64,000 nucleotides of DNA from Arsenicibacter sp965247375. GTDB lineage: Bacteria; Bacteroidota; Bacteroidia; Cytophagales; Spirosomataceae. Below the pieces are notes generated by a model. The model did not search any database, was not told the DNA's origin, and saw only the letters and a list, made by a program, of their open reading frames with translations. The position numbers were made by a program, and so were the translations under genes. The stretch is taken from the NCBI GenBank assembly GCA_965247375.1, contig CBDFHU010000009.1, positions 1 to 64,000 of the forward strand, given 5' to 3'. Shown piece by piece: positions 43,912-53,315 of the stretch (position 1 is the stretch's first letter; each line of letters starts with the position of its first letter).

Positions 43912-45168
43912 ATGAAGTCCAATACCCTGATTGTTGTCCTGATTCTGCTTATTTTCTTCGTCATTTCCTTTCTGACGAATATTCTGGGGCCGATTATTCC
44001 GGATATTATCCAGAGTTTTCACCTCAGCATCGGGCTGGCGGGTTTTCTGCCGTTTGCCTTTTTCGTGGCGTACGGAGTCATGTCGATTCCGTCGGGGATT
44101 CTGGTCGAAAAATACCGCGAAAAGCGGGTACTGGTCTGGGCTTTTGTACTGGCCTTTGCCGGCGCACTCCTGTTTGCTCTGGTACCGGGCTTCAGTGTCT
44201 CGCTGCTGTCGCTTTTCCTGATCGGGATTGGTATGGCTATGTTGCAGGTCGTGATTAACCCGCTCCTGCGCGTGGCGGGGGGGGAAGCCAATTTTGCCTT
44301 TAACTCGGTGCTTGCCCAGCTGTTTTTCGGCGGGGCGTCTTTTCTGAGTCCGTTACTATACAGCTATCTGGTGCAGCATGTTCATAGCGGTCAGACCGAT
44401 TCGGCTGTGATCGCGCTGTTCAATCAGCTGGTGCCGCCCGACCTGAAATGGGTATCGCTTTACTGGGTATTTGCCGTCACGGCACTGCTGATGGTGGTCA
44501 TTATCTGGCTGGTCCGTTTCCCCGAAGTAGCGCTCAAAGACGATGAACGTATAGACACCGGCAAAGCGTTCAGCGACCTGCTGGGCAACCGCACGGTCTG
44601 GCTCTTTTTCTTCGGCATCTTTGCCTACGTCGGTACGGAACAGGGCGTTGCCAACTGGATTTCTAAATTTTTACAGACCTATCACGACGTCGATCCGGCG
44701 ACAACCGGCGCCACGGTAATTTCATATTTCTGGGGACTCCTGACGGTAGGTTGTCTGCTGGGGCTCCTGCTGCTTAAATTCCTCGACAGCCGCCTGGTAC
44801 TGAGTCTCTTTACCGTAGGGGCTATTCTTTCACTGGCGGCCGGTTTGTTCGGTTCACGGGAAGTGGCACTTTATGCCTTTCCGGCCGTCGGCTTTTTTGC
44901 GTCGGTTATGTGGTCAATTGTCGTATCACTGGGTCTCAATTCCGTTCCGCACCACCACGGCACGTTTTCGGGCATTCTCTGTACGGGTATTGCCGGCGGG
45001 GCCATTGTGCCGCTCATCATCGGCGGCCTCGCCGAACTGACTGAACTGCGCACCGCCATGCTCTTTTTATTTCTGACACTTGGTTATATCTTCAGCATCG
45101 GCATCTGGGCCCGCCCGCTGGTCACCAACGCGAGGATCAGTTTAAAGAGCGAAAGAATGAATGAGTGA
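43912..45168 (+). CDS. MFS sugar permease (FucP/NagP-like)
   Basis: About 418 residues from the ATG at 43912; an upstream ATG at 43855 would translate the repeat. There are twelve membrane spans with LIGIGMAMLQVVINPLLR, GGEANFAFNSVLAQLFFG and a later NSVPHHHGTFSGILCTGIAGGAIVP, which fit the fucose/N-acetylglucosamine permease branch. Proton-coupled uptake of the sugar released by the adjacent GH20 enzyme is likely (inferred from position). The regulator gene follows after 104 bp of repeat DNA. Confidence 0.85.
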   Translation: MKSNTLIVVLILLIFFVISFLTNILGPIIPDIIQSFHLSIGLAGFLPFAFFVAYGVMSIPSGILVEKYREKRVLVWAFVLAFAGALLFALVPGFSVSLLSLFLIGIGMAMLQVVINPLLRVAGGEANFAFNSVLAQLFFGGASFLSPLLYSYLVQHVHSGQTDSAVIALFNQLVPPDLKWVSLYWVFAVTALLMVVIIWLVRFPEVALKDDERIDTGKAFSDLLGNRTVWLFFFGIFAYVGTEQGVANWISKFLQTYHDVDPATTGATVISYFWGLLTVGCLLGLLLLKFLDSRLVLSLFTVGAILSLAAGLFGSREVALYAFPAVGFFASVMWSIVVSLGLNSVPHHHGTFSGILCTGIAGGAIVPLIIGGLAELTELRTAMLFLFLTLGYIFSIGIWARPLVTNARISLKSERMNE

Positions 45169-45262
45169 AAGAGCGGTCCGCCGCGCGGTGAAAGAGCGAA
45201 TACTGCGCCTAAACTTTTTCGCCGCGCAGCCACTCTTTATCTCTTTCGCTCTTTCACTCTTT
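45144..45262. repeat. Inverted CTCTTTCAC-type repeat block
   Basis: It starts inside the last codons of the permease gene (AAAGAGCGAAAGAATGAATGAG) and ends CTCTTTATCTCTTTCGCTCTTTCACTC, with CCGCCGCGCGG and CGCCGCGCAG palindromic cores between. The two halves are complementary, so a long hairpin can form between the permease and regulator genes. Confidence 0.65.
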
Positions 45263-45272
45263 TCTTTAACCC

Positions 45273-46442
45273 ATGTATAAAATTATTCTGCTTATCGACT
45301 TTTCGGAGGATTTCAGCAAGCGGTTGCTGCAGGGGATTGTGAAGTATTCCCGCGAGCACGGGCCGTGGGTATTCTGCCGCATGCCGCTGTATTACCGCGA
45401 AACCATCGGTATCGACGGGATTCTGAAGTGGGCTCGTGAATGGGGTGCCGATGGCATCATCGGGCAGTTGTATAAGGAAAAAGATAAAGACATCAGCAAG
45501 CTGGTCGAGTCGGGATTACCCGTCATTGCGCAGGATTTTGACGAACGGTTTACCGACATCCCGAACATTACGGGAGCTTACCAGGAAACAGGAAGGCTGG
45601 CCGCCGACTATTTTCTGGCAAAGGGTTTTAAGCATTTTGCCTTTTACGGCTTCCGGGAAATTGTCTGGTCAAGAGAGCGGCTGGAGGGCTTTGAAGAACG
45701 GGTTGAGGAATCCGGATTCACAGTTCATACCTTCAGGCAAAATCAGAAACGGGCGAGCGATCTGTGGTATTACCTGCCAAGTTCGCTCAGTGAATGGCTG
45801 ATGTCGCTGCCCAAACCCATCGCGATCATGGCCTGCGACGACCGGCAGGGCCAGCACATTACGGAAGCCTGCCGCCATGCCGGCATCCGGATTCCGGAGG
45901 AAGTGGCCGTTATCGGGGTTGATAATGATGAGATGATCTGTGATCTGTCGGACCCGCCGCTGTCGAGCATTGCCCTCGACGCCGAAAAAGGCGGCTACGA
46001 CGCCGCCCGTCTCCTCGACCAGATGATTCAGCACGGTACAAAGGAGTATTACGACATTGTCATTAAGCCGATGCAGGTAGTAACCCGGCAATCGACGGAC
46101 ATCTACGCAACTCCCGACGACTACATTGCGTCATCGCTGAAGTTTATTCACCAGAATATCGACAAAAATCTACAGGTCGATGATGTGGTAAAGCAGGTGC
46201 CATTGTCCCGCCGCGCGCTTGAAAAAAGGTTTCTGGAGATTACCGGCTATCCGATTTATAAGTATATCGCCAACCTGCGCATCGAAAAGTTTTCGAAAAA
46301 GCTGCTGGAAACCGATATGACTGTCTTCGAAATTGCCCTCGACATGGGCCTGAATGACACCAAAAACATTGCCCGCCAGTTCCGCCAGGTCAAGGGCTGT
46401 ACGCCCCTCGAATACCGGCAGAAACATCTGGCGGGGAAATGA
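45273..46442 (+). CDS. XylR-type transcription regulator (LacI-like sensor plus AraC HTH)
   Basis: About 389 residues. The N-terminal two thirds are a periplasmic-binding-protein-like sugar sensor (GADGIIGQLY, VIAQDFDERF, MACDDRQGQHITEACR, VAVIGVDNDE, LSSIALDAEKGG). Residues about 285-389 form an AraC-type double HTH (LSRRALEKRFLEITGYPI, MTVFEIALDMGLNDTKNIARQF). This is the architecture of XylR activators that sense free sugars. It is downstream of and codirectional with the GH20 and permease genes, which are the obvious targets. No operator can be proposed from a single site. Confidence 0.9.
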   Translation: MYKIILLIDFSEDFSKRLLQGIVKYSREHGPWVFCRMPLYYRETIGIDGILKWAREWGADGIIGQLYKEKDKDISKLVESGLPVIAQDFDERFTDIPNITGAYQETGRLAADYFLAKGFKHFAFYGFREIVWSRERLEGFEERVEESGFTVHTFRQNQKRASDLWYYLPSSLSEWLMSLPKPIAIMACDDRQGQHITEACRHAGIRIPEEVAVIGVDNDEMICDLSDPPLSSIALDAEKGGYDAARLLDQMIQHGTKEYYDIVIKPMQVVTRQSTDIYATPDDYIASSLKFIHQNIDKNLQVDDVVKQVPLSRRALEKRFLEITGYPIYKYIANLRIEKFSKKLLETDMTVFEIALDMGLNDTKNIARQFRQVKGCTPLEYRQKHLAGK

Positions 46443-46463
46443 CTTTCTCGTTACGGTTAACGT

Positions 46464-46588
46464 TTGTTGCTGGTTGTACTGAGTTGTTGTTTGTTACTGA
46501 TGGTTGCTGATGGTTAAAAGCGTTGATTATCTCCGGCAACCACCTGAACCATCAGCGACTCAGCAACCATCAGAACCACCAGCAACAA
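46464..46588. repeat. Imperfect inverted repeat rich in ACCATCAGCAACC units
   Basis: The gap between the converging regulator and ThuA genes has a left arm of GTTGCTGGTT, GTTGTTTGTTACTGATGG, TTGCTGATGG units and a right arm with the complementary AACCATCAGCGACTCAGC, AACCATCAGAACCACCAG units. Related units occur after the palindrome near 25484. It could stop transcription from both sides, but no clear U-tract is seen. Confidence 0.6.
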
Positions 46589-46595
46589 ATAAACC

Positions 46596-47567
46596 TTATT
46601 TAAACGCCCGGGCGCTGACTGCCTTTTCCGTCGGGAAGTCGGCAGGGACCGGAATGTCAACTTTGCCGGTAGCGGCCCACTGTGCACCGCGTTGCAGACA
46701 GGTGATGAAGCCGACACACTCTACGGAATAATCAACATGGCCCAGCGGCGTATGAAAAATACGGCCCTTGCCATAATCAATCACCATCAGCATCGGTTCG
46801 TTACGGTCCGTACCGCGGTTGTCTTTCGGAGAGAATGCCGTGGCCAGCACGGTCATTTTTTCGGCAGGACCCCGCAGACGGTCATACATCTCGTCTTTAG
46901 TATGCATCCAGTTCAGCGGCATCCCCTTCGTAATCGGGTGATTCGGTTCGCGGACCGTAATCAGAAATTCCTTCTGCGCCCCGTGCGAACCAGCATTGCC
47001 CGGCTGCATGTCGCGTACGAGCTTACCCTCCTGATTGTAATAGACGTAAGGCCCGTCTTTTTCGGTGCGGTCGCCCCAGCCGCCCAGACCGATCATTTTG
47101 TTGTAAGCCGGCCAGGTAGGGAACGAGTTGTCGGCCGCATGGACCACCACCAGCCCGCCGCCGCCTTTGATAAACTTCTCAAAATCGGCCTGGGTTTCGT
47201 CAGACCACGGTGCCGCATTCCAGCCGAAATTGCTGATTACGACATCATAGTCCGAGAACTTCGGGTGAAAGCTGGAATCCATGCGGGCTTTCGGCAGGGC
47301 TTTTGTGGCCGGTACTCCCTCAATTTTGTATTGATCGATATCATCGCCGTTCCAGGTAAAATACGTGCGCTTTACGTCTACGCTGAACTTCCCGGTTTCC
47401 TCCAGGTACTTCTTCATCATGAACGTAATTTTGGGCCACTGCGTATGGTTATTTTGCCCGTCGATAATCAATGCTTTCAGCATTTTTCCTTTTTTGCCGG
47501 ACTGTGCCCGGACCTGCTGACCTGCCAGGAGGCATAACACCACCAACAGGATGTATTTTGCTTTCAT
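46596..47567 (-). CDS. ThuA-domain protein (secreted)
   Basis: About 323 residues from the ATG at 47567, giving a signal peptide ending near VRAQS; an ATG at 47594 would add nine polar residues. The ThuA/class-I glutamine-amidotransferase-like fold is indicated by KALIIDGQNNHTQWP, SDYDVVISNFGWNAAPW, GGGLVVVHAADNSFPTWPAY and HPITKGMPLNWMHTKDEMY. Bacteroidota often place such genes next to PQQ-type sugar dehydrogenases, as here (divergent, 134 bp). ThuA proteins are linked to trehalose and other disaccharide use, but the exact activity is not settled. Confidence 0.88.
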   Translation of the reverse strand: MKAKYILLVVLCLLAGQQVRAQSGKKGKMLKALIIDGQNNHTQWPKITFMMKKYLEETGKFSVDVKRTYFTWNGDDIDQYKIEGVPATKALPKARMDSSFHPKFSDYDVVISNFGWNAAPWSDETQADFEKFIKGGGGLVVVHAADNSFPTWPAYNKMIGLGGWGDRTEKDGPYVYYNQEGKLVRDMQPGNAGSHGAQKEFLITVREPNHPITKGMPLNWMHTKDEMYDRLRGPAEKMTVLATAFSPKDNRGTDRNEPMLMVIDYGKGRIFHTPLGHVDYSVECVGFITCLQRGAQWAATGKVDIPVPADFPTEKAVSARAFK

Positions 47568-47701
47568 GTACGGAAGATTTTTTTCTTTGCTCACCTATTT
47601 AACCTAAAAGACAAAAATCCGCAAACCTTACCGCCGTTTTTAGTAGCATTTTTGGCATAACGCCTTTTTCAGGCAAGTATCTTCCTGCATACAACAAGCG
47701 C

Positions 47702-48874
47702 ATGAAACGGAATACGTCTCCCCTGTTTTTGCTGGTGACCGGCATCCTGCTGACCATCCTTACGTCGGGTTCGAAAAGCAGCACATCGAGTCCGTCGGAA
47801 CGGGCAGTCCGGCTGGAAAACGCGTTTCCCGGACTGACGTTCGAGCAGCCGGTGGAGTTCACGCATGCCGGCGATGGCAGCAACCGGCTGTTTGTGATCG
47901 AACAGCCGGGGCGCATCCGTGTCTTTGCGAATGATCCGGCCGTACAATCCGCCGGTACCTATCTGGATATCACAAACCGGGTCTCCTCAGAAGGCGAAAT
48001 GGGCTTGCTGGGGCTGGCTTTCCACCCTGATTTCAGGCACAACGGGTATTTCTATGTTAATTACACCAAACGTAAGCCACTGGAAACCATCATTGCCCGC
48101 TTTCAGGCAAAAACGGCGGATGCAGTCCATATTGATCCGGCTACCGAAACCGTAATTCTGCGATTTCCGCAACCGTACGACAACCACAACGGCGGTAAAC
48201 TTGCCTTTGGTCCTGACGGGTACCTTTATGCTAGCACCGGCGACGGCGGTGCATGGGGTGACCAGCACAATTATGCCCAGAACCGGAGTTCACTACTCGG
48301 TAAAATCCTCCGCCTGGATGTCAATAAAACGGACAAGGGCACTTACGGCATTCCGGCCGACAATCCGTATGCCGGTAATCAGGAAGGCTACCGGGAGGAA
48401 CTATACGCGTACGGGCTCCGGAATCCGTGGCGGTTCAGCTTCGACCGCCAGACCGGGCAGCTCTGGGCCGGTGATGTTGGCCAGAATGAATTTGAAGAAA
48501 TCAACCTCATTACTAAAGGCGGCAACTACGGGTGGCGGCTCAAAGAAGGAGGCCGTTGCTACAATCCCCGCACCGATTGTGACAACGGGCAACTGACCGA
48601 TCCGGTCCATACCTACCCACGTACCGATGGCGTATCCGTAACGGGCGGTTTTGTGTATCGGGGTTCGCAGCTACCTGCATTGCGCGGCAGGTATATCTTC
48701 GGCGATTACAGCAACGGCAAGATATGGGCACTGAGCGTCAGCAACAACCGGAAAACCGGGCATGAGCTTATTTCCGGTGATGGCGGTTCTGTTTCGGCTT
48801 TTGGCGAAGACGCGGCCGGTGAATTATACATTCTTGACCATTCCACCGGTAAAATCAAGCGTTTTGTCCGCTGA
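47702..48874 (+). CDS. PQQ-dependent sugar dehydrogenase (glucose/sorbosone dehydrogenase family)
   Basis: About 390 residues with an N-terminal signal segment. The six-bladed GSDH propeller is shown by FEQPVEFTHAGDGSNRLFV, IEQPGRIRVF, GEMGLLGLAFHPDF, YFYVNYT, NHNGGKLAFGPDGYLY and YGLRNPWRFSFD. The His of HNGGKL and the Arg of RNPWR match the PQQ/substrate site of the soluble glucose dehydrogenase group. It oxidises aldose sugars in the periplasm if PQQ is available. It is divergent from the ThuA gene with a shared promoter region. Confidence 0.88.
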   Translation: MKRNTSPLFLLVTGILLTILTSGSKSSTSSPSERAVRLENAFPGLTFEQPVEFTHAGDGSNRLFVIEQPGRIRVFANDPAVQSAGTYLDITNRVSSEGEMGLLGLAFHPDFRHNGYFYVNYTKRKPLETIIARFQAKTADAVHIDPATETVILRFPQPYDNHNGGKLAFGPDGYLYASTGDGGAWGDQHNYAQNRSSLLGKILRLDVNKTDKGTYGIPADNPYAGNQEGYREELYAYGLRNPWRFSFDRQTGQLWAGDVGQNEFEEINLITKGGNYGWRLKEGGRCYNPRTDCDNGQLTDPVHTYPRTDGVSVTGGFVYRGSQLPALRGRYIFGDYSNGKIWALSVSNNRKTGHELISGDGGSVSAFGEDAAGELYILDHSTGKIKRFVR

Positions 48875-48967
48875 ATGGTCAGGCAGCCAACACAAAAATC
48901 TGAAAATCAAAACATAATCCACCCATAGAAACATAGACAAACAAAGATTTCTACATTCCAACCTGTC

Positions 48968-49663
48968 ATGAAAAATACGGCTTATCTACCAGTCATTACC
49001 TTTTCGGTCCTGGCGTTCCTGTTCAGTTATACACTAAGCAAGCTACCGTTTCCGTCTCCGGCCGGTATCGACCTGCGTGACATTGCCTGCGGATTCGGCC
49101 CTCTGCTGAGCGGGCACCTCTGCTACCTGTTGTTCAAAACCCCGACGACTTATAGCGTTGACGGTAAACAGCCCCTGCTGGTATGGAGCATCGTTCTGAT
49201 AGCTGTCCTGACCTTTATGTTTACCAGCACCAGACAACCACTGACTGACAGTCTGCGCTATGCCAGTCTGCAACTGTTGTATTGCTTTGGCGAGGAGTTT
49301 GGCTGGCGACATTATTTACAAAGTGCTACCCGACAGCTGAATAGCTGGCTCCAGGCCTTTCTGATTGGTACGATCTGGCTGATCTGGCACTATTCGTGGC
49401 TGGAAAACCCCGTTAAGGCGATGCTGGGTCAGGCACCCGATGCCCCCTTGCCGGTTTTGCTGCTGATGATGACCGTGATGCTATCGTTGTTCTCAGCCTT
49501 TACCGGTCAGGTCATGCGCCGGACCAATGCCTTGTTGCTGCCCGTCCTGCTGCATTTCAGCTTAAAGGCCAATTCCGTTACGCTATTGGTCAGTGTGGTG
49601 CTGATTGTACTGGTCATGATCAATTGGGGAAAGCTGACCGCACGTTTTCAGAAACGTGACTAA
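48968..49663 (+). CDS. CPBP-family intramembrane metalloprotease (CAAX protease-like)
   Basis: About 231 residues with about eight spans. The catalytic motif EEFGWR (Glu109, Glu110, Arg114) and the second motif WLIWHYSW (His141) are present, and a late LLHFSLKAN supplies the third His region. These are the signatures of type II CAAX-like (CPBP) proteases, which cleave within membranes. Many bacterial members protect against bacteriocins or process small peptides. The gene stands alone in a 94-bp to 34-bp gap context with no obvious partner. Confidence 0.85.
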   Translation: MKNTAYLPVITFSVLAFLFSYTLSKLPFPSPAGIDLRDIACGFGPLLSGHLCYLLFKTPTTYSVDGKQPLLVWSIVLIAVLTFMFTSTRQPLTDSLRYASLQLLYCFGEEFGWRHYLQSATRQLNSWLQAFLIGTIWLIWHYSWLENPVKAMLGQAPDAPLPVLLLMMTVMLSLFSAFTGQVMRRTNALLLPVLLHFSLKANSVTLLVSVVLIVLVMINWGKLTARFQKRD

Positions 49664-49697
49664 GCCGTTTAACTGGTGTCTGAAACTATGTCCGTTA

Positions 49698-50837
49698 CTA
49701 CTGCTGGTCTCCGCTGTCACTTGCATGGTAGACAACACCTTTTTTGGATACCACACAAGCAGGGGTAAAGTTAAGAGAGCCAGGTAGTGGTGTTATCCAT
49801 TTGATTTCCCCTGACTTCGTATCAAATGCAACAAATTTACTGACAGGACCAATTGCTCCCGCATAGACGAAATCACCGGCAGCTGTCGGGCTTGAATCAA
49901 TAACATCGGTAGTCGGCTGCCGCCATTTTCTGGTTGCAGAAGGCATATTTACGGCATGGAATGCATACGTTTCCCCAAGTGAATATATTCCGCCGCTACC
50001 AAGATACACGGTCCCGTTCTGAACCACAGGATTCGCTCTGCCATCCCGGAGAAAGTTAAAGCTCCGCAGGTATTTCCCTGTGTGACGGTCAACGACAAAC
50101 ACACCGTCTCCTTTCAGGTAAATATAATCGCCCTCAATTGTCGGGCAACCGATCGCTTCAAACACGGAAACCCACTTCTGCCTGCCGGTAGACAGGTCAT
50201 GCGCATAAAACCTGTATCCACAGTTTGTGTAAACAGTACCATCTACAATTGAAGAGTTTGTCGGTTGCCACCTGTAATCTTCTGCTTTCCATTTTAAATC
50301 CCCCGTCAATGCGTCCAGAGCGACCAGTTTGCCGGTAGCACCAACACATACAATTCCGTCAGACACTGTCGGAGTAACAGGATTCATGCTTTGCAGGCTA
50401 TACGACCACAGTATACTTACGTTCTTTACATCAACGGCTACCAGTTTGTTGGCGTCTCCCCTTACGCTGACATAGGCAATGTCATTCACAACCGTCGGAA
50501 TAGACCATATATACCCGAGCCTATCCCGATTTCCCAGTGTAATCGCCCATTTTTGTTTGCCGGTAATAGCATCAATGGCGACAAGCTTTTCAGCACTACC
50601 GATGTAGACAACTCCCTTTGCGTAGGCAGGACCGGTAGCAAATAAGTTTTCAAGGGGCAGATCCCATTTTCTGGTACCAGTCTGCGCATCGAGCGCGTAT
50701 AAAGTCCCGGCAAAACTTCCGACAAAAACGGTTTCGGGCGTATCTGGTTCTTCAGGCTTTGGCGTACGCTTCCCGCAATTTGTAAGTCCTGCGAGGCAAA
50801 TGATGATCAGTAACGTAAACAGTATGGATCGCTGCAT
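49698..50837 (-). CDS. PQQ-like beta-propeller lipoprotein (BamB-like)
   Basis: About 379 residues with lipobox LTNC (Cys21) and a Pro/Glu-rich linker (TPKPEEPDTPET). Seven or so PQQ-type blades follow, for example VFVGSFAGTLYALDAQTG, VYIGSAEKLVAIDAITGK, VCVGATGKLVALDALTGD and FVYAGAIGPVSKFVAFD. The fold is like BamB, but it lacks operon links to outer-membrane assembly genes. Codon use is more AT-rich than in its neighbours. A stand-alone surface or periplasmic propeller lipoprotein is the safest call. Confidence 0.85.
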   Translation of the reverse strand: MQRSILFTLLIIICLAGLTNCGKRTPKPEEPDTPETVFVGSFAGTLYALDAQTGTRKWDLPLENLFATGPAYAKGVVYIGSAEKLVAIDAITGKQKWAITLGNRDRLGYIWSIPTVVNDIAYVSVRGDANKLVAVDVKNVSILWSYSLQSMNPVTPTVSDGIVCVGATGKLVALDALTGDLKWKAEDYRWQPTNSSIVDGTVYTNCGYRFYAHDLSTGRQKWVSVFEAIGCPTIEGDYIYLKGDGVFVVDRHTGKYLRSFNFLRDGRANPVVQNGTVYLGSGGIYSLGETYAFHAVNMPSATRKWRQPTTDVIDSSPTAAGDFVYAGAIGPVSKFVAFDTKSGEIKWITPLPGSLNFTPACVVSKKGVVYHASDSGDQQ

Positions 50838-50917
50838 CTATTCCGATGATTGTGGAGTAATTTACCCTACAAAGACTACCATATTGATTTGCTACTCCCG
50901 GATGAGTCCATAAAAAA

Positions 50918-50950
50918 ATGCCCTGGTGAGCAACAAGGCTACCAGGGCAT
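50918..50950 (-). terminator. Rho-independent terminator after the second GH67/GH20-like gene
   Basis: On the minus strand ATGCCCTGGT, a 13-base loop and ACCAGGGCAT are followed by seven Ts. It closes the DegT/glycosidase transcript ten bases after the stop codon. Confidence 0.88.
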
Positions 50951-50959
50951 GTCTGCAGC

Positions 50960-53298
50960 TTATCGCTTCAACAGCCAGACATCGGAGATACGGGATTGCT
51001 TCCGCCAGTTCAGATGAGACTCCTCCGGCTCATCGAACGTGACCGACAGCTGACCGTCCATCGTCAGACTGAGCGGCACAATCCACTCCTTAAACGTCTC
51101 GGCTTCGCGGTTGTAGACGACCGGCTCAAGCCGCTTCCCGTCTACCCGCAACAGGGCTTCCCCATATCCGGCCACGCGGATGACATACCGCGCGCCCGGC
51201 TCCAGATTGGTGTAGATCAGGGCCGGTGCCCGCTGGAATAACTGCGACGACAACCGCGCTCGGCTACTGCCATTGTCCCACCAGGCGATATCGGTCGCAT
51301 CATCCGATACTGTCGTTACGCGGGGCCCCTTGCTGACATTTGATACATCATCATAATAGCTGCCCGGCCCCGGATTTTCCCAGCCTGCCAGGACATGTAT
51401 CCGTTCCAGCTGCGCCGCTTTCGTCGGCAGTTTTTTTAGTTTTTCACACTCATCGGCCAGCCACCAGCGGTTGTTCAGCGGATAGTCGACAAAATCGAGC
51501 AGCGCTCCCCGTTCGTACCCTTTGGCTTTGTATTTCGGCACACTTGTCTGAAGCCCGATGGAGGCGTACAAATCCGCACAGAGGGCCTCAATTCGTGCAC
51601 GGAGATCCGGCGAAACCGGTGCTTTATCGGCCCGGTTAATCACATCCAGCGCTTTTGCTACCGCATCGTCTATCGTTGATTCAGTCGCACCGGCAAGGAT
51701 AGTATTGGCCTCCTGTTCCAGTTTCTGCTCGTAGAGTTGCCGGCGGCGCGTGTAGGCATCATAGTTGGCCCGCAGCAGACACAGCTGCCACCGCCAGTTG
51801 CCCGCCAGTTTCGGATGACCGGCCTCCAGCGACTTCCAGAAAGTATACGTAGCGTCAACGCCACCGTTTTGGGCCAGCGGGCCCTTCCAGTTCTGTTCCA
51901 GGGCCAGAATACCACTTGCCGCCTGTCCGGCCACTGTCGGATTAAAGAAAAAGCGACTGTATTCGGTCAGAATTTCGGTTATGTCTTTCGACGGTTCAAA
52001 TGCCCGCATGCTCCAGATCACTTTGTTCACATCGTCGTGGCAACCATCCGAATACGCCAGAAACCCATCCGTAAACGGCCCGAACGTCGCCTGGATCCGC
52101 GCTGATGCAAACGGTCTTGGATTGGCGGGCTCCCGGCCCAGCGTCAGCGCATACGCCTGATCCCAGTGTTCTACCCGGAAACTCGCAGCGGACAGTATGC
52201 GTAATGTCCGGATACTGCCGGTGTCCGTATTGTTTCGGCAACCGGTACCGCGTTTCGGCCATCGGCGGACTGCTTGGGCCCGACACCACACCGGCAAACC
52301 AGGCAGGTTTCTGCTGATCGAGATAGCGGTAGAAATAATCGACCTGCTCTACGCTGAAGCCCTGCAACGACAGCCAGACTTTTGCCTTCGGGTGGTACTT
52401 CACCAGCCGGTCGTGCAGGTCTTTCAGAAACGGCATGACGTCCCCGCGGATGGTTATCGCCGGGATCACCGCCGGGCACGAATATATGGTCAAGACGCGG
52501 ACACTCACGGTAAAAGGTTTCGTGCAGTTCCAGCTCGGCTTTTCGTTTCGCCGCGGCATGCAGTTCAAACGTCACCGGTGTCCAGACCCAGTAGTCCATG
52601 TCATACTGCCGGCAGATTTCGCCCATTTTAATCCGCATCTGAGCCGCCGGTATTTTAAAATGCACGCTCGGCGTTTCGTCTTCATGGAACGGGATACCTT
52701 CCACGGAATTTGACCCGAAAATGGCCAGATCACGGATGTATTGTTCAAACTGCGCCACCGTCCAGGCATCGTAGGAATTGGCGGTGGTCCGGTAGCCGAG
52801 CTGATGCCCTCGGATCGGATACGCCGGCGACAGCGCCACATCTGCCGCGTCGGGCAGCCGGAGCTGTGTGGCATCCATCTGCAACTGCCGCAGCAGCCAG
52901 CCAGCCCCGAATAAGATCCCACGCGCGTCGGCCCCGATTACCCAGACGATTGTGTTCCCGCCCTGCTGTCCGGTGACTACCCGGAAACCTTCCGGTTTGC
53001 GTTCAGCCACGTCGCCTGTCCGTACCGGTACACCGGTACCGTATAAGGCCGCGTCGGTTGACAAAGCCAGCGCAATGACTACCCCGCCTGCCTTCGGCCA
53101 TGTTTCGGTCTGGTTAAGCGTTGTGGCCGTGCGTTTTGCGATTTCCTCACGAAGCATACGCGGTGCTGTTTCCCGCATCGGTTGCGGAATCGACGGCGAT
53201 ACGATCAATACAGCTTTTTGGAGATTGACCGGTCCGGCCAATAGCAGCTGAAGGCTGCACAGCACAACCCCGATCGCACTAATCAGAAATGTCTTCAT
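50960..53298 (-). CDS. GH67/GH20-like glycoside hydrolase, copy 2 (two frameshifts)
   Basis: About 778 residues once two frameshifts are undone, starting at 53298 with a signal peptide (MKTFLISAIGV). It matches the gene at 9616 throughout: VWVIGADARGILFGAGWLLRQL, YPIRGHQLGYR, FVPGGDPGDN, QYPDITHTVRCEFP, DGCHDDVNKVIWS, LALEQNWKGPLA and a C-terminal beta domain. The breaks lie at the CCCC run 52442-52445 and the CCC run 52174-52176; removing one base at each restores the homologous sequence exactly. Two errors in one gene leave real decay possible, but both are in homopolymers. The gene follows a DegT aminotransferase by 17 bp. Confidence 0.82.
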
Positions 53299-53315
53299 CG
53301 TTATTTTTACGTTGG

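Noticed and set aside
50960..53298. True pseudogene call for the second GH67/GH20-like gene
   Set aside because: Two +1 insertions exist, but both lie in C runs, flanking motifs are intact and total length returns to a whole number of codons, so sequencing error is preferred though decay is not excluded.
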